A stretch of DNA of 64,000 nucleotides from Pohlia nutans (Eukaryota > Streptophyta > Bryopsida > Bryales > Mniaceae): positions 22,721,811 to 22,785,810 of the forward strand of contig CM040085.1 of NCBI GenBank assembly GCA_022496805.1. Direction: 5' to 3'. The position numbers were made by a program, and so were the translations under genes. How positions within the stretch are numbered: the stretch's first letter is position 1; each line of letters opens with the position of its first letter. Below the pieces are notes generated by a model that searched no databases, had not been told where the DNA came from, and saw only the letters and a list, made by a program, of their open reading frames with translations. Shown here piece by piece: positions 22,405 to 34,666 of the stretch.

Positions 22405-24261
22405 ACATACTTAATGCCAAAGGGAATTAGCATATGTTGAAACTTTATTTTTAATGGTTTTTGTGCAAAGAGTTTAATCAATGCATATGGAGATGGGAAG
22501 AAAACAAAAGTCTTGCAAAATGAACATATTTGGCCAAATTTTATTTTTGCTCTAAATCTACATCTTTATCCCCTATGTTCTTTTCGGGGTCTAGATATGG
22601 ACTAAGGTTCATTAGTAGGGTATTCTACTTTATCCAAAGCAATTGTTTATCTTGAATTCATTCAAAAGTAAAGTGAGGAAATTCTTGTGTTGTTCAACTC
22701 GTAAACAATTTTGGATGCCCCTCTTTCTATTCGTCCATCACACTCCCATCGTCGCTCTCATCTATTATTTTTCGTCCTTTCCTTCTTGTCTTTTTTCATT
22801 GCATCTATATTAGTCTATGCAATCAATGTACACATAATATTAAAGAATAATGCAATACTAACACGAACATATGACACTATGATTTTAGAGTTTTTAAAGA
22901 AGAATGTAACAATATAGAATTTAGGTTTTTTAAACCCTAACTTTCAATATCGTACATCATGGTCTGTTTCAACCAATATTAATTTTTTTGGTCAAAAAGT
23001 GCCCCATGTCTTCTTTTGATTTGTCTAAAGTGGCGTGGATCTTTTCAAAATTTGACCCAAACCTTTTAAAACCTTGTGTGACAAGGACCCTCGGGGGGTC
23101 ACTACTTGTAAAATTCCACTAACTAGGTGCACTTATGGAATCTTTTTCCTCTAGGTATTATGTTTAAATTTGAATTTTCCAACACCATAGTATTATTTAA
23201 TTCTCTAACATTTGATATTAAGTGATGTTCTTTGTTTAATTATAATTCCTTAAATTTTAAAAATTATATATACACGCTATGTTAGTTATAAATATTAGTT
23301 TTTCTTCGGTTGTGTAAGCAATTATACATTTGATAGCAAACCACATTTAAAAATAGCTATTATATCATCCCATCACTATGACAAACAATTTACTTGTAAG
23401 AGAAAAGACAACAATAAGTAAGTGAAGAACCAACAACTTATAGCCTTCACAAAAAAATATGGGTGCTTAAAAACACAATGATAAGCAAGTGAACAACAAC
23501 TTGGAACCATTCACAAAAATTAAGGAGTGTGAAACCAACATGAAAACCTATAGTTGATCTCAACTTCAAGATCCCTCAATCGAATGGTTTCAATGCACTT
23601 TGCAAAATAATATTATCTCACCATGCTATGTCAGACCTACTTTGGGGTTTCAGGTGGGTGTATATTTATTTTAAAATATTATGTAATACACCATCTTTTA
23701 AGGCATCCTATGTTACTTATAACCTGCTTTAGTGATTTCCATGGGCCCTATACTAGAACAAATAAACTTATAATTTTTAACCCCGTTGTTAAAATTTGGG
23801 CCTACATTTTATCTAACCTATATTTCTTACATAGTGAACCCTCGGGCGAGAACCTTTTCAAATTCTACGTGAAAATCCAATTTGTCAAGTTGTCTGAATC
23901 AGACAATTATATACATTAATTAAAGCTTTATTGATTTTTTATAATTGTATCACTATAATCTATAATGCCTATCCTATTTTGAAAGAATTAAGTTTATTTT
24001 ATTTTAGCCAAAAGTATTATAAATAAGGTGACATCTAATACTTTTATTAATAATATCAAATGTATTGTTGTTATTTCAATATGAATTTTTTTTTTGATAA
24101 TTTATTAAATAATTTTTAGAATTATAAAATATACCAAAATTTTATTTCTTGAATAATGTAGTATTCAACCTATTATTATTTAATTATTATTCCAATATTT
24201 TATAATAGTATAGATTAAACATATTTTGTAATTATTTTATTAATATCATGTTATCTCAATT
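22405..24261. other. AT-rich intergenic, nothing recognised
   Basis: Very AT-rich, especially 23930-24250. No ORF with protein-like composition and no paired termini were seen. Confidence 0.3.
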
Positions 24262-24345
24262 AGATAGATAGAAACTCCGGTCCTCTTTCGAAGCCAGTGT
24301 GAATAAAGTGTTTGTCTGTAATGACAATGATCTAGTGTCCACATG
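24262..24345 (-). repeat. Dispersed tail with GATA repeats, copy 2
   Basis: TTAGATAGATAGAAACTCCG then GTCCTCTTTCGAAGCC is the reverse of 2684-2722. Similarity to 44044 extends further (GTGAATAAAGTGTTTGTC). Confidence 0.5.
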
Positions 24346-24519
24346 ACAAAGGGCCATTGGTGTTATGACAATTATCACTAAATACTGATACCTTCGCACA
24401 CAGTTTGCCAAATTCTATATTATTATGTTTATATGTGAACATTAGAAGATCAAAGTTTTTTTTTCAAACTATACAATCTATGGTAGAAAAGGGCCACTTA
24501 TATTCCTTTATGTTAACCC

Positions 24520-24862
24520 TTGACCCCTAATTGCCTAACTAGCCGTTCTTTTTTATTAAAGTACAAAATTGAAATTTGTTTTCTCATCCGTCGTGCACTT
24601 TTTGCAAGTAAAAAAAATACTACAAAATTTTATGCCAAGATAGCTTCATGCATGTGTGATCCAATTAGAAAGGGGACGATTTCAAGGATGATTTGTGAAA
24701 ATTTTATGCCTCATTTCATGCCACACATTTCCACCAAAATTTTCTAAGTTCTTGGTTCAAAACGAATCAAAAGTGCTCTTGAAAAAATCAACTCATAAAA
24801 TTAAGCAACCAAAAAATCTCTACACTTAGAGTATTACATTTCAACCCATCACAACAAGTTAA
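24520..24862 (-). mobile_element. TTAA-type element, family B copy 4, truncated
   Basis: Matches the left 340 bp of 13632-14206 (GTGCACTTTTTGCA, TGCCTCATTTCATG, CTTAGAGTATTACATTTCAA). It stops where family G sequence begins, so it was cut by that element or by a later deletion. The terminal TTGACCCCTAATTGCC is degenerate. Confidence 0.65.
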
Positions 24863-24864
24863 GT

Positions 24865-25589
24865 ATAAACATATAAAACGTTGTGGAGGGGCTAAGGGTA
24901 TGTGGCAGCACACCCAGCCCTCAAGAGAACATACATATGCTCTTCCACACCCTCTCATAGCCGCCTCACTAGTATATAAGGCGGCCATGGGAGCATGGGA
25001 GCGGGCATGGGAGAACATGTTTATGATCTCTTGAGGAGAGGAGAGGACGAACGAAAGAGGGCATGCGCGCACAGACTCTCTGCCCCGGAAAACCCGGGAA
25101 AATATAATAATAATAATAATAATAATAAAATTATTAAAAAAAAAAATTGGCGTGGCGGAGGGGCTGAGGGTATGCAGCATTTGAATGTTGTTTTGAAGGA
25201 TGGAGGAAGGAGCCATGTACCCTTGTGTACTTTTTGACACACTAAAAAAGAATAAGAAAATAAGAAAAAGAAATCATGTCTTCTCTCATATACTCTGGCA
25301 GCGGTGTTATAGTGTCTTAATCTATTTATAATCTGTAATAGTTTTTAAATAGTCAATCTTGCAATTTTAAAAATAAATGAAATTCAAATTTTTGTTATGA
25401 AAAAATTGAAATATTAGTGTTTTATTGCAATATACTACAAGTTTCAACAAAGAAAGAAATTGATGTTTTTTCGTCAATTTTTTTGTTAAAGTTTTTTTTT
25501 TAGCACAATTAGGTCCCGGAATGATTGCACTTGGCCAAGTGCAAAAATAGGGAATTGCTTGTTGAGGGTTGTAGGCATTTAGGGGTTAA
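24865..25589. mobile_element. Family G element copy 2, left-truncated
   Basis: Aligns with 8100-8774: AGTATATAAGGCGGCCATGG, GAATGTTGTTTTGAAGG, CAATATACTACAAGTTTCAA and the end CAAAAATAGGGAATTGCTTG. It is followed by GGCATTTAGGGGTTAA (to 25589), a TTAA-type right end probably belonging to the interrupted host element. It contains an AATAAT microsatellite near 25105. Confidence 0.6.
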
Positions 25590-26443
25590 AGGAGCACACA
25601 TCTAAATAGTAATTGTTTCAGTTAGTCAAACTCAATCTTGACCTTGAAAATGAATTTTGTAGCTAATACACCCATCCAAGAAAATGAAGTTTATGAAGTT
25701 TGCACTTCACTTTTCAAATCTTAAAACTCCAAATATTGAGTATTTTATTGCTTTTTGCAAGCTTTGTAACCGAAAATTTGAATTTCACTACATAGGATGT
25801 TCACCTTTCGATTTTCAAAATTTAAATAAGAAAACTTCTATGAAAAGCATACCATGTGATTCTCCATTTTAATTTGCACCCGTTCCCTTTTTTTTTAAAT
25901 TGAAGCTTTTTGTGATTAAAATGAAGATTTGAAATACATTTGTTTCTCTCTATTGTGACATGTTTAGGAAGCCCTACCTTCAAATTGGTAGGTATGAATT
26001 AGTCAGAGAAATAACTTGTCACATGTGTATTGCTTGAAACAATAAGATCGTCATATTTTGGAGTGTCATTATATGCAGGTAGATTGTAATTGACTTAAAA
26101 GAATCGTAAAAAGTTCATGATAAATCAAATTTCATAACTAATAGGAAACATTAAATTTCATGCATGAAAATGATTACAAAATATATTTTGATAAATCTTG
26201 AAAGTTGAATTGTGCATGAAAGAGTAGTTTGACTTTTCTACAAAATATTGAGACCTACCTTTTTTTAGATTTTTATTTAGAGTGTGCTAAACTAGCAATA
26301 CAAAATAATATGGTAGAAGTGCATATTTCTACATTCATCCATATTTTGATAGAAAATACTTTTCATTCACATATTAATGTTATTTTCATCCAAATATGGT
26401 GATTTCATCCAATATTTTTTAAAAGTTGAAGATATTCTACACA
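25590..26443. other. AT-rich intergenic, nothing recognised
   Basis: No paired termini or coding-like frames. Confidence 0.3.
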
Positions 26444-26750
26444 AAATGGGCTATTTAGTGTCCAAGACACTATTTCTCAACCTGGACACTATTTGATTTT
26501 AGGGTGATATAATGTTCATGTAAGAAAAAAATGGATGTAGTGTTCCAATGACATATGAAAACTTTATAATAAATATGGCATGCCACCTCATGTCACTCTC
26601 ATCACTTGGGAGGAACATGGCACTCTCAATGAAAGTGAGAATGATAAGTGACAAACTCTTGTATAGTGCTGGGACACTATTTCTCCAGTTACCTTTGAAT
26701 GAATTGTGATAAAAGACATCAATTCTCCCCAAACACTAAGTAGCCCATTT
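26444..26750 (+). mobile_element. TIR MITE, family X copy 1
   Basis: About 307 bp with ends AATGGGCTATTTAGTGT and, complemented from the right, AATGGGCTACTTAGTGT. It aligns along its whole length with 27489-27797 (GTCACTCTCATCACTTGG, CACTCTCAATGAAAGTGAGA). Confidence 0.75.
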
Positions 26751-26839
26751 AATGTAGCAATCTTATATTGAGTTTTTGGTCGTTTTGTAACCTAATTATT
26801 TTTTATTGGTGCAGCCTGGCAATAAAAAGCCGAAAAAGT

Positions 26840-27485
26840 GGGTTGGTTGAGACTATGAAGGGTTTATAGCATTCTTTAGCAGCTCCAATGTTCAGCCTTG
26901 GAAATCAGCATCGTATGTCAGAATCGTTGCAAGAATCGTAATCTTCAAGAGAATCAAAGCCATCTTCAGCTAAAGATGGTTTTGCAGCTCAACAAAATTC
27001 AAATTTTTAATAGTTTCTACATGTTCCACATCATTACAAAAGTTTTGAGGCCTCCAAAGGGCTACAAGTTTGGCCAAAAATGCCATGCAAAAGAAATATT
27101 AAAAAATAAAAAAATAAAAAATAGAATAAAAAATAAAAAAAATATTAAAAATCTAATCCTACGTGGCCAAAATTTGGCCACGTCATATTTGGATTTATTA
27201 TTTTAAAAATTTAATAATAAAATTTAAGAATAATAATTTAATATTTTTTTAACTATAAATCTAAACAATTTTTAATAATTCTTTTAATAATAATAAATTT
27301 TAATTTTTTTTCCCAGATTTTTTTCTTTTTATATTCATTTTTGTACATGAGGGTGCTGGTTCAACTCATGGCCCTTTGAAGGCCTCAAAATCTTTCTTAT
27401 ATCATCAATTCCCTCTTTAGATGCTAATTCCATGTTCAGATGTTGATTCTCTGAACAAACAAAAGGGTGTGCTACAGTACTACAT
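26840..27485 (+). repeat. Dispersed repeat Y split by a nested element
   Basis: The flanks 26840-27029 and 27416-27485 match, in reverse, one continuous segment at 52430-52680 (AGTTTCTACATGTTC; AAAAGGGTGTGCTACAGTAC). The 52 kb copy lacks the middle, so it serves as an empty site for the insertion at 27030-27415. Confidence 0.6.
27030..27415. mobile_element. TIR element, family Z copy 2 (nested in Y)
   Basis: Ends AAGTTTTGAGGCCTCCAAAG and, complemented, AGATTTTGAGGCCTTCAAAG. Both flanks contain ATCAT, possibly part of a target duplication. The AT-rich interior contains GGCCACGTCA, shared with 21681-21924. Confidence 0.6.
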
Positions 27486-27488
27486 TGA

Positions 27489-27797
27489 ATGGCGTATTTA
27501 GTATCCTGGGACACTATTTCTCAACCTGAACACAATTTAATTTTAGGGAGATATAGTGTTCTTGAAAGAAAATAAAAATGAATGTAGTGTTCCTATGACA
27601 TATGACAATTCTATAATTAATATGACATGCCACCTCATGTCACTCTCATTACTTGGAAAGAACATGGCACTCTCAATGAAAGTGAGAATGACAAGTGGCA
27701 AACTCCTATTTAGTGTTAAGGGACACTATTTCTCCAGTCACCTTTGAACGAATTTTGGTAAAAGACATCAATTCTCCCCAAACATTAAATACGCCAT
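27489..27797 (+). mobile_element. TIR MITE, family X copy 2, in the hydrolase promoter region
   Basis: This is 309 bp with ends ATGGCGTATTTAGTAT and, complemented, ATGGCGTATTTAATGT. TGA lies on both sides (27486-27488, 27798-27800), a probable 3-bp target duplication. It ends 288 bp before the hydrolase start codon and may lie in or near its promoter. Confidence 0.75.
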
Positions 27798-28085
27798 TGA
27801 GTGTAGCTAAAGAATGTTCTGTTAAAATGGAGTGTCACATAATGATTCTACTGTATCATTATGAAAGTTCAGAGTTTTGAATTGAAGTTACATCCATTCC
27901 TTGTACCCACGTTTTTCTTTCTCCAGCCCCGTCATTGCTGCTCCTGGCCTGCTCCCTGCTTGGGGCTCCATTTGCAAGTCCCTCTCTCACCTCATCGATC
28001 CCTGCCGTCTTCTGTGTCTGCACTAGTTTCTCTCAGCTTGTGGCGATCAGCAGCGATTGATCGAAGCTCCGTGGGTTTTCCGGTT

Positions 28086-31000
28086 ATGGTGATGCAGAGG
28101 CTCGCAGATACCGTTTTAGGGAACGCCAAAGAGTGAGTACTGTCCATGACTTAACCTTTTTCGATCGTGTAAAATCCTCATGAGTTTTTCAATGAGCTGA
28201 ATTTGATAACACTCTTAAGTAGCCCTACACTTCGTCAGTTTGGAATGTGATCAGGACAGTTGTGAACGACAGACTCTTGTTTTCAGTTTTTAAAATTTTG
28301 TTTTTGTGGCGAGAAATTGAATGATGTGTGTTTTGGAAGAGGGATCAATTGTAAAATCGTTATTTGTTTTGTATTGCGTAGCTCTAAGATTCTTTCTACT
28401 CTTTGTCACTGTGCCAATTAGGTCTGACACCGGTTTTTCCTGGAATCTGAGTGCTGGATTGAGAGGTTGAAATATTGTGGCATTGCTCATGAAAATTTGG
28501 ATGCCTACCCTCTCATTCTGATCATATGAAAGAGTTTGTGACATAATATTCTTGGGCTGTAGCACTAAATAGAATTGGATCATGAAAATAATGTGAGAAT
28601 TAGTAATGTCGACAGTCATGTGAGCCAAGACTCTGCAACTTTAGAACCATGTGGCGTAAATGACACAGGGTCGTTGAACCTTGGATACCCTAAAAAGCAA
28701 ATGAGGAGCTGATTTCAAGTGTGTTATCTGGTTTGATGATCGTCCTGACAGAAATGGTGTACTGGAAAACTTATTGCAGGTCGATAAAAACATTCACACA
28801 AGAGTCGTTTCAGAACGCCGTTCGGGTGATCGATGGATTTTCAGCGCTGGTGCTCACGTTCTTGCCAGGAAAAGGGCCTGCACTGGACGGCATTGAATCG
28901 CATTCAACACTTCGAGCTCCTCGCCTGCCACGGTGGATGGAGGAGTACGTTTTCAGGAACCCTAGATTAATTCCATTACACACTTTTTTTGTTCTTTTTC
29001 TTTTCTAGTCACGAGCTTCTCCTTCGCTTTTGTGTCGTCATGACTGAGAGCCAAGTTCCATGGGTTTGAGAAGTTGCCCATGGAAGTAGGCAAGAGGAGG
29101 GAAAATGTGGAACTTGGGTTTGTCTCATACCCAACCATGGAGTTGTCCACGTTCCATGGACTTGCATAAGGTGAAATATGAGCAAATTTGATTGGTTAGG
29201 GTGAAACATGAACAAATTTGATTGAAGTTGTGCACGTTCCATGGACTTGCAGAAGGTGAAATTTGAACAAATTTGATTGGTTAGGGTGAAATATGAACAA
29301 ATTTGATTGGTTAGGGAGAAATTGCCATGAAGTCTTGGGCTTGAGAACCCTTCATACGTCATGACAACTTCTCTTCCACTATTTTCTCAAAAGCTCACTT
29401 GAAATGTGAAACTTGGTCCCCGAAGTCCCTACTTTTAGTGAGCTCCTTCACCCGTGGAACTTGGCCCTGAAGGTGGAATGTGTGCTGTGTAGGGGAGTGT
29501 CGTCATTCAACGAGTTCTTAACCGAATATGACACCGACAATGAATCAGGCAGTGAAACTGAGAATGAATCCGGGATTGAAGACAATGATTTACCTTCACC
29601 CTCCTCCGAAACGTCCCACTTGTCACGAGCTGGGAGTTCAGGCAGACGCCACCGGCGAAATAAGACGCTGTTCCAGCGCTTGCTATTATGGATGCTATGG
29701 CCACTCCGCCTTTGGTGTCGCCTTTGGTACGTCTCGTGGAATTTCATGTGGAATCATGTCATCGTGGACGTTTTAGTAGACGTGTGGATATCACACGTTC
29801 AGTAGATGTTGTGCCCTAATTTCTCTCGAGCTTTGAAGATACTAGAAATAGTGCAAACTTACTGTCACTCGAGGTCTTCATTGTGGTGCTAAAGGCACAA
29901 AGTGGACCTCATGTTTTGTTTAGCAGTTTGGAGTCGGTTATGTGGAGACCCTTTTTGCTCATTTCTATTTGCTTTTTGACCAACGTTCTTCACTGATTAA
30001 AACTTGGCCCCGTCTGAATTCTATTTTTTCACAATATGATCATGAATCCTTAACGCTTTGAGGGTTAAGTAGAATTTGTATGAGATTATGGCTTTTTGAA
30101 TTGGCAGGCGGTCAGGGAACCAGGGATCAAGTCGACTGCAGGGTATTCCGGAAAATCGAAGCTCTCACTCTGGGGGCTTCAGAAACTTGGCCCGTCGTTT
30201 CAGTGGAAGCAGAGGTGAATTTGCAGTGCCCAAGTCTGTAGCTGATCGCAGACGCGGCATCATCGAGGTACACTAATTGTCCAAAAGAAGTTAATGCTTA
30301 GAGTTGCACGGAGCATGGGGGTTCAATTTCAGGTGTAAGAAGCTTTTTCTACTGGAAGTTTTTGTCCGTGACTCGTTTCGCGCGATCAATCAATTGTTGC
30401 AGGACTTGCAACTTGTGATGGAGCTTCTCATAGAGCGCGTGTTTGAAGTGGTGCGTAATATTGTCCACCATGTTCTCTCACCATTCAAAACACTGAGGGA
30501 GTTTCTTCACTGGGCTTTTTTTCGTGATACGAGCTACCATGATGACACCGACATGGCTCTCATGTCCACATTGGGTGACTCAGACCCGCATCCTCACAAG
30601 CACAAGCAGGTTCAACAGCAGCCTTTGAATACCGACAATCGCACATGCCAGGATATCATCACGAGTTTGGGGTTCGTTCCGGATACCGTCTTTCACTTTT
30701 GGTGATGGCCTTCTTTTCATGCTATATGTGTTGCTCAAGGGCCTGATTCACCGACAGAAGCATTGCTACTCCAAATGTCATGCATATTGTGGACTACAAT
30801 CAGGGGCACTTGTAATTTTTAATGCATCCTGCAGGTATCCGTATGAGGCATATCGTGTCACAACAGAAGATGGCCACGTCCTCCTGCTTGAAAGGATACC
30901 AAGGTAAATTCATCTCACCTAATCAATATTCATCTATGTGTTTAGCTTTACCTGGAACAGCTCTAGATTGTTACGAGGATGGACTTGTTTCTATTTCGAT

Positions 31001-33764
31001 CTTAATGCAGGCAATGGAAATCATCATGTTTGGACCTCAAATGGAATTATTATTTTGTTCAATGGCCTTATACTGCAAGTCGATTAATATGTGGAAGAGA
31101 GACAGGAGGTTTCTCATGATTCAGTTTCCTCTTGCAGGCAGGACTCTCGAAAGGTAGTTTTTCTACAGCATGGAATGCTTGATTCTTCACTCGGGTGAGC
31201 AGCATCTAAACCAGTCATAGATTCCGTATCGACATGTAACCCTTGGAGATCTGCTGAAAAGCTGGAAACAATTAATCTTCCTTGCTTCATATATACTCAC
31301 TAATATTCTGTTCTGTTGTGTCACAGCTGGGTCTCTAATGGAGTCGTTGGATCCCAAGCCTTTGCAGCTTTTGACCAAGGTAACAAACAAACTTTGTTTA
31401 TAATGTATATGGGAAAGCATTTGTAGATGTTCTGAAAACTTCTGCTGCTCTCTGATTTCTGAAAGCTCTTTGGCGATACCAGTCTCGTGATTTGGAAGTT
31501 GCAGTGGTCACTAAAAGGGGAGGGTATCGTGAAATTGAAAAAAAAAGGTCCAAGTCAACTTGACTTTCCTTCCTATTGCAAGGTTTTCTGACGTTAAACT
31601 GATATGTATTTCCTTCACAGGTTACGATGTGTATCTGGGCAATCTGCGGGGAATGGCATCAAGGGAACATGTGGATAAACAGATCTCACCTCGAAAGTAA
31701 GGTTTTCGCCACCTTGCCATATCGTAGATGTCCACTCTTTCCCGGCTGATGAGCTCTTGAGCTTTTTAGTTCCCTACCTAGAAAACCTAGCTGCATTAAC
31801 CCCTAAGCGTCCACTGTATTTTCTGTAGTGTAGGAAAATTGAACCCCCTGCTGCAAATCATCTGTTTGTGTGAAGATGACTTCAGTTTGACTCGATCGAC
31901 ACTGTTGATCTTGTAGTGTAGAACAAGAGCTTGAAAATGATTTGTATTGCAATCAGAAAACCAAGGTGAAATGTGAAAATGCCACCGTTGCAAATTTCAG
32001 TGATGCAGATGGCCATATTGGGCGTTTTAGACGCTTAGGGGTTACATTGTAACGCGGAGTTTCTAATGTAAATCTGCCAGTTGTAAGTTGAGAGGGGTGT
32101 GTTATTCTCTGCTAGTGGTGATAGGCAGAGAAATGCTCCTGTTCGTAGATTATTGACAACCACAACGTGGAGCTTGTGCAGGTACTGGAATTTTTCACTA
32201 AACGAGCATGGCACACAAGACATTTCAGTCATGATCACCAAGATACACGAACTCAAAATGCTGGAGCTTCAAGCGCATTCGAATGGCAAAATTTCGAAAC
32301 CCGTGGACTACAATCCCAAGGAGCTGCCTTACAGATTGTGCGGGGTAGCACACAGCATGGGCGGTGCGGCCATGTTGATATACGTGGTGACCAGGCGCCT
32401 GGCGAAGCAACCGCATTACCTGTCAAGACTAATCCTGCTTTCTCCAGCTGGATTTCATAACCAAGCACCGTTCTCGATCAAAGTGTGCAAGTACGTGATC
32501 CCACTGATTGCTTCGTACCTGTACCTTTTCATGCCGGGTATCTACATCCCCACCCGGTTCTTCCGCGGTCTTTTCAACAAATTGTCCAGGGACTTCCAGA
32601 ACTACCCGGCATTGGGCGGGTTAGCTCAAGCCCTGCTGAGCTACCTCATCGGTGGAGACAGCTCCAATTGGCTTGGTGCCATTGGCGTTTCGCACTACAA
32701 CATGAACAACATGCCTGGGGTGGCGGTCAAAGTGGCTGTGCATTTGTGCCAGATGATTCGAGCCGACCGCTTCATCATGTACGATTTTGGCAGCAAGGAA
32801 TTGAATCTCAAAGCCTATGGCACGCCTTCTCCACTCGACGTCGGCGCGAATTATAACGTGATTGATATTCCTGTGGATGTAGTCGCAGGGCGTAAGGACA
32901 AGCTTATTCCCTCCACCATGGTGAAGAGGCACTTCGACATCATGGAAGCTGCAGGTCAGTGAAAATGTTGTGTGAATTTTAGCCAAGTGGCTACAAAAAT
33001 TAATTTGATGCTAATTTTTACTCATTTTTTAGGGAATTAGCCACTACTTTGGCTTCTCCCAATATGGTGAAATTAAGGTAGGAGCACCTAAAACCAACAT
33101 TGTACCTAATTGCGACAGAATCTAAAGCATGCAATCATTTTAGAACGCAAATCTAGGCCCATCATAGAGCCTTTATTGTATGTTGACCAAAATGATAAGC
33201 TATCTATGGTCTACCTAGATTTACGTTCTAAAATGACTATTGAGCGTAGATTCTGTCACAATTAGGTACAATGTTGGTTTTAGGTGCTCCTACCTTAGCC
33301 AATTTTATAGTAATTTGATACAACTGTATTAAGGAATCTAGGATATTTCGCCAAAATTGACTATCAAATCTTCACATCTATAGCGATTTTGCTAAAAGAG
33401 GCTAAAATTCCTCACCTTCACTGCTGCAGGTTGCCAAGCCTCGTTCTCGGAGTTCGAGTTTGCTCACTTGGATTTCACTTTTGCGAACCGCGAAGAGCTC
33501 ATGGCGTACGTGACGTCTCGTCTGTCCCTTGTGGCTCCTGTTCCTGGAAACATCATTGAGCCTCTGGAAGAAACGCAAAGCTCAAGGACGCTCACCGGGG
33601 TGCTGTCTTCTCGCAAGTCCTTCCGGGAGAGACGCAATGGCAGCAAGGCTTTTCAGAATGGGGAGATCATGCAGGTTGACACGGGTATTGTCGAAGAAGA
33701 AGACGAAGAGTTGCCAGACAATGCTGTGAGATCACCTTCTTCCTTGAAACTGAAATCTTCCTGA
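28086..33764 (+). CDS. Acid-lipase-type alpha/beta hydrolase, 11 exons
   Basis: Predicted lipid or ester hydrolase of 745 aa. It follows from memory the uncharacterised Arabidopsis At1g73920/At1g18460 family, which is related to lysosomal acid lipases. Exons: 28086-28132, 28780-28944, 29493-29726, 30108-30267, 30403-30671, 30835-30903, 31138-31194, 31327-31379, 31621-31696, 32182-32954, 33430-33764; all junctions are GT-AG and in frame. Residues 82-125 are acidic and Ser-rich; 130-149 is a Leu/Trp-rich hydrophobic stretch that may associate with membranes. The lipase-associated region starts near 283 (TCQDIITSLGYPYEAYRV), and the oxyanion-hole segment LQHGMLDSS is at 324-332. The nucleophile elbow AHSMGG puts Ser435; likely partners are Asp616 (AGRKD) and His647 (FAHLD). 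Met1 or Met3 could be the start; relatives begin MQR. Introns 2, 3, 9 and 10 carry transposons, yet the frame is intact. Confidence 0.92.
29034..29375 (+). repeat. Dispersed repeat AA, copy 2, in intron 2 of the hydrolase
   Basis: Inverted relative of 22184-22404, expanded by internal tandem copies of GAACAAATTTGATTGGTTAG (around 29170, 29260, 29295) and of CACGTTCCATGGACTTGCA (29147 and 29229). It fills most of the intron. Confidence 0.6.
29884..30067 (+). mobile_element. Decayed family A TTAA-type MITE in intron 3 of the hydrolase
   Basis: Recognisable A-family order: GGACCTCATGTTTTGTTTAG, TTTTTGACCAACGTTCTTCA, TTTTTTCACAATATGATCAT, then CTTTGAGGGTTAA. The left terminus is worn. It ends about 40 bp before the exon 4 acceptor. 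Confidence 0.6.
31796..32045. mobile_element. TTAA-flanked MITE, family I, in intron 9 of the hydrolase
   Basis: This is 250 bp with TTAACCCCTAAGCGTC at the left and GACGCTTAGGGGTTA at the right, a perfect 15-bp inverted repeat (the last A of the right TTAA reads C). It lies 136 bp before the exon 10 acceptor. Confidence 0.82.
33074..33297. mobile_element. Foldback TA-flanked MITE, family P copy 2, in intron 10
   Basis: This is 224 bp with arms of about 85 bp: TAAGGTAGGAGCACCTAAAA, and its complement TTTTAGGTGCTCCTACCTTA exactly mirrored at the right. Transcribed as part of the hydrolase pre-mRNA, it would form a long hairpin. Confidence 0.85.
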
Positions 33765-34169
33765 GCTTGCTTGCTCTAACTTGTTCTCTCATTTTTTAAC
33801 TCTTTACGTGCCAACCTGTTATTCAGTTTGGAGAGGCTCTTGTATTAGTAACTGGGTTTGAGCCCCTGTAGATCTATATATTTTTTCTTGGTCGATTGTT
33901 TTGAGAATGATTAGGGAGATTATGCAGAGTTCTAGAAAGTGTTAGTCTAGTATGATTTAGTGTAGTCTACATTGTTGATGTAGCAAAGGGGCCAATGAGG
34001 ACCCATTTACAGTACTGTAGAAGCTGCAAATTTACAGTAAGGAACGCCTGAAAAGCTCTGCAAACGTTTTGGGCGTTTAACTCTTTTGAATTGAATGAAT
34101 CTTATGAATTGAAAATGGCATTAGAATCATGTACGTGTACATCAGTAGGAAATGTGCTGTTTGAAATTA

Positions 34170-34459
34170 GGCCCACTTTATACTTGGGGCCGGATTGAGG
34201 GCCGGCCCAAACTCTTCAAATTTCAACCAATAGGATTGCTCGATTCTTTCAAATCCAGCCCAAGGGCTTTATACTAGGGCCGGGACGGAACGAGCAATTT
34301 TTCCTACGTGGCGTCCTATGTGGCATGATTTTGGCGCCAAATCTTTCGGCCGGTTTGATGAAATCGGGACAAGGTTTTCCTTGGCCCAAACTCCAAACTT
34401 GAGCGGGATTGAATCGGGCCGGCCTTCCATCCAGCCCTAGCCTGTGTATAAAGTGGGCC
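34170..34459. mobile_element. Tourist-like MITE downstream of the hydrolase
   Basis: This is 290 bp, GC-richer than its surroundings. The termini GGCCCACTTTATAC and GTATAAAGTGGGCC (one mismatch region inside) are flanked by TTA (34167-34169, 34460-34462). It contains an internal copy of the terminal motif, GGGCTTTATACTAGGGCCGG, at 34264-34283. Confidence 0.78.
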
Positions 34460-34666
34460 TTAGTAAGTACACTCCAAATTCTATATAGTGTATGATACAC
34501 TAGAAAACACAATTAGTTAGTGCATGTTTGTTGAACACCATTTTGGAACTCATGTTGGCCACTTGTTGGTTGGGTGACTTTGTTGAAATTCTTGATGGTG
34601 GCACCAAGGTACACAATTTAACCAAAAAAGAATCATTTACTCTCACGCTAAACTAGGCCTAAGGAT

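Noticed and set aside
24788..25240. 150-codon minus-strand frame in G2
   Set aside because: It runs through a microsatellite (poly-Ile) and the element's non-coding repeat; no equivalent frame is kept in G1.
29448..29747. Minus-strand frames across hydrolase exon 3
   Set aside because: Shadows of the Ser/Glu-rich exon on the plus strand.
32485..32856. Overlapping 123-codon frame inside hydrolase exon 10
   Set aside because: Alternative frame of a strongly conserved exon; no independent evidence.
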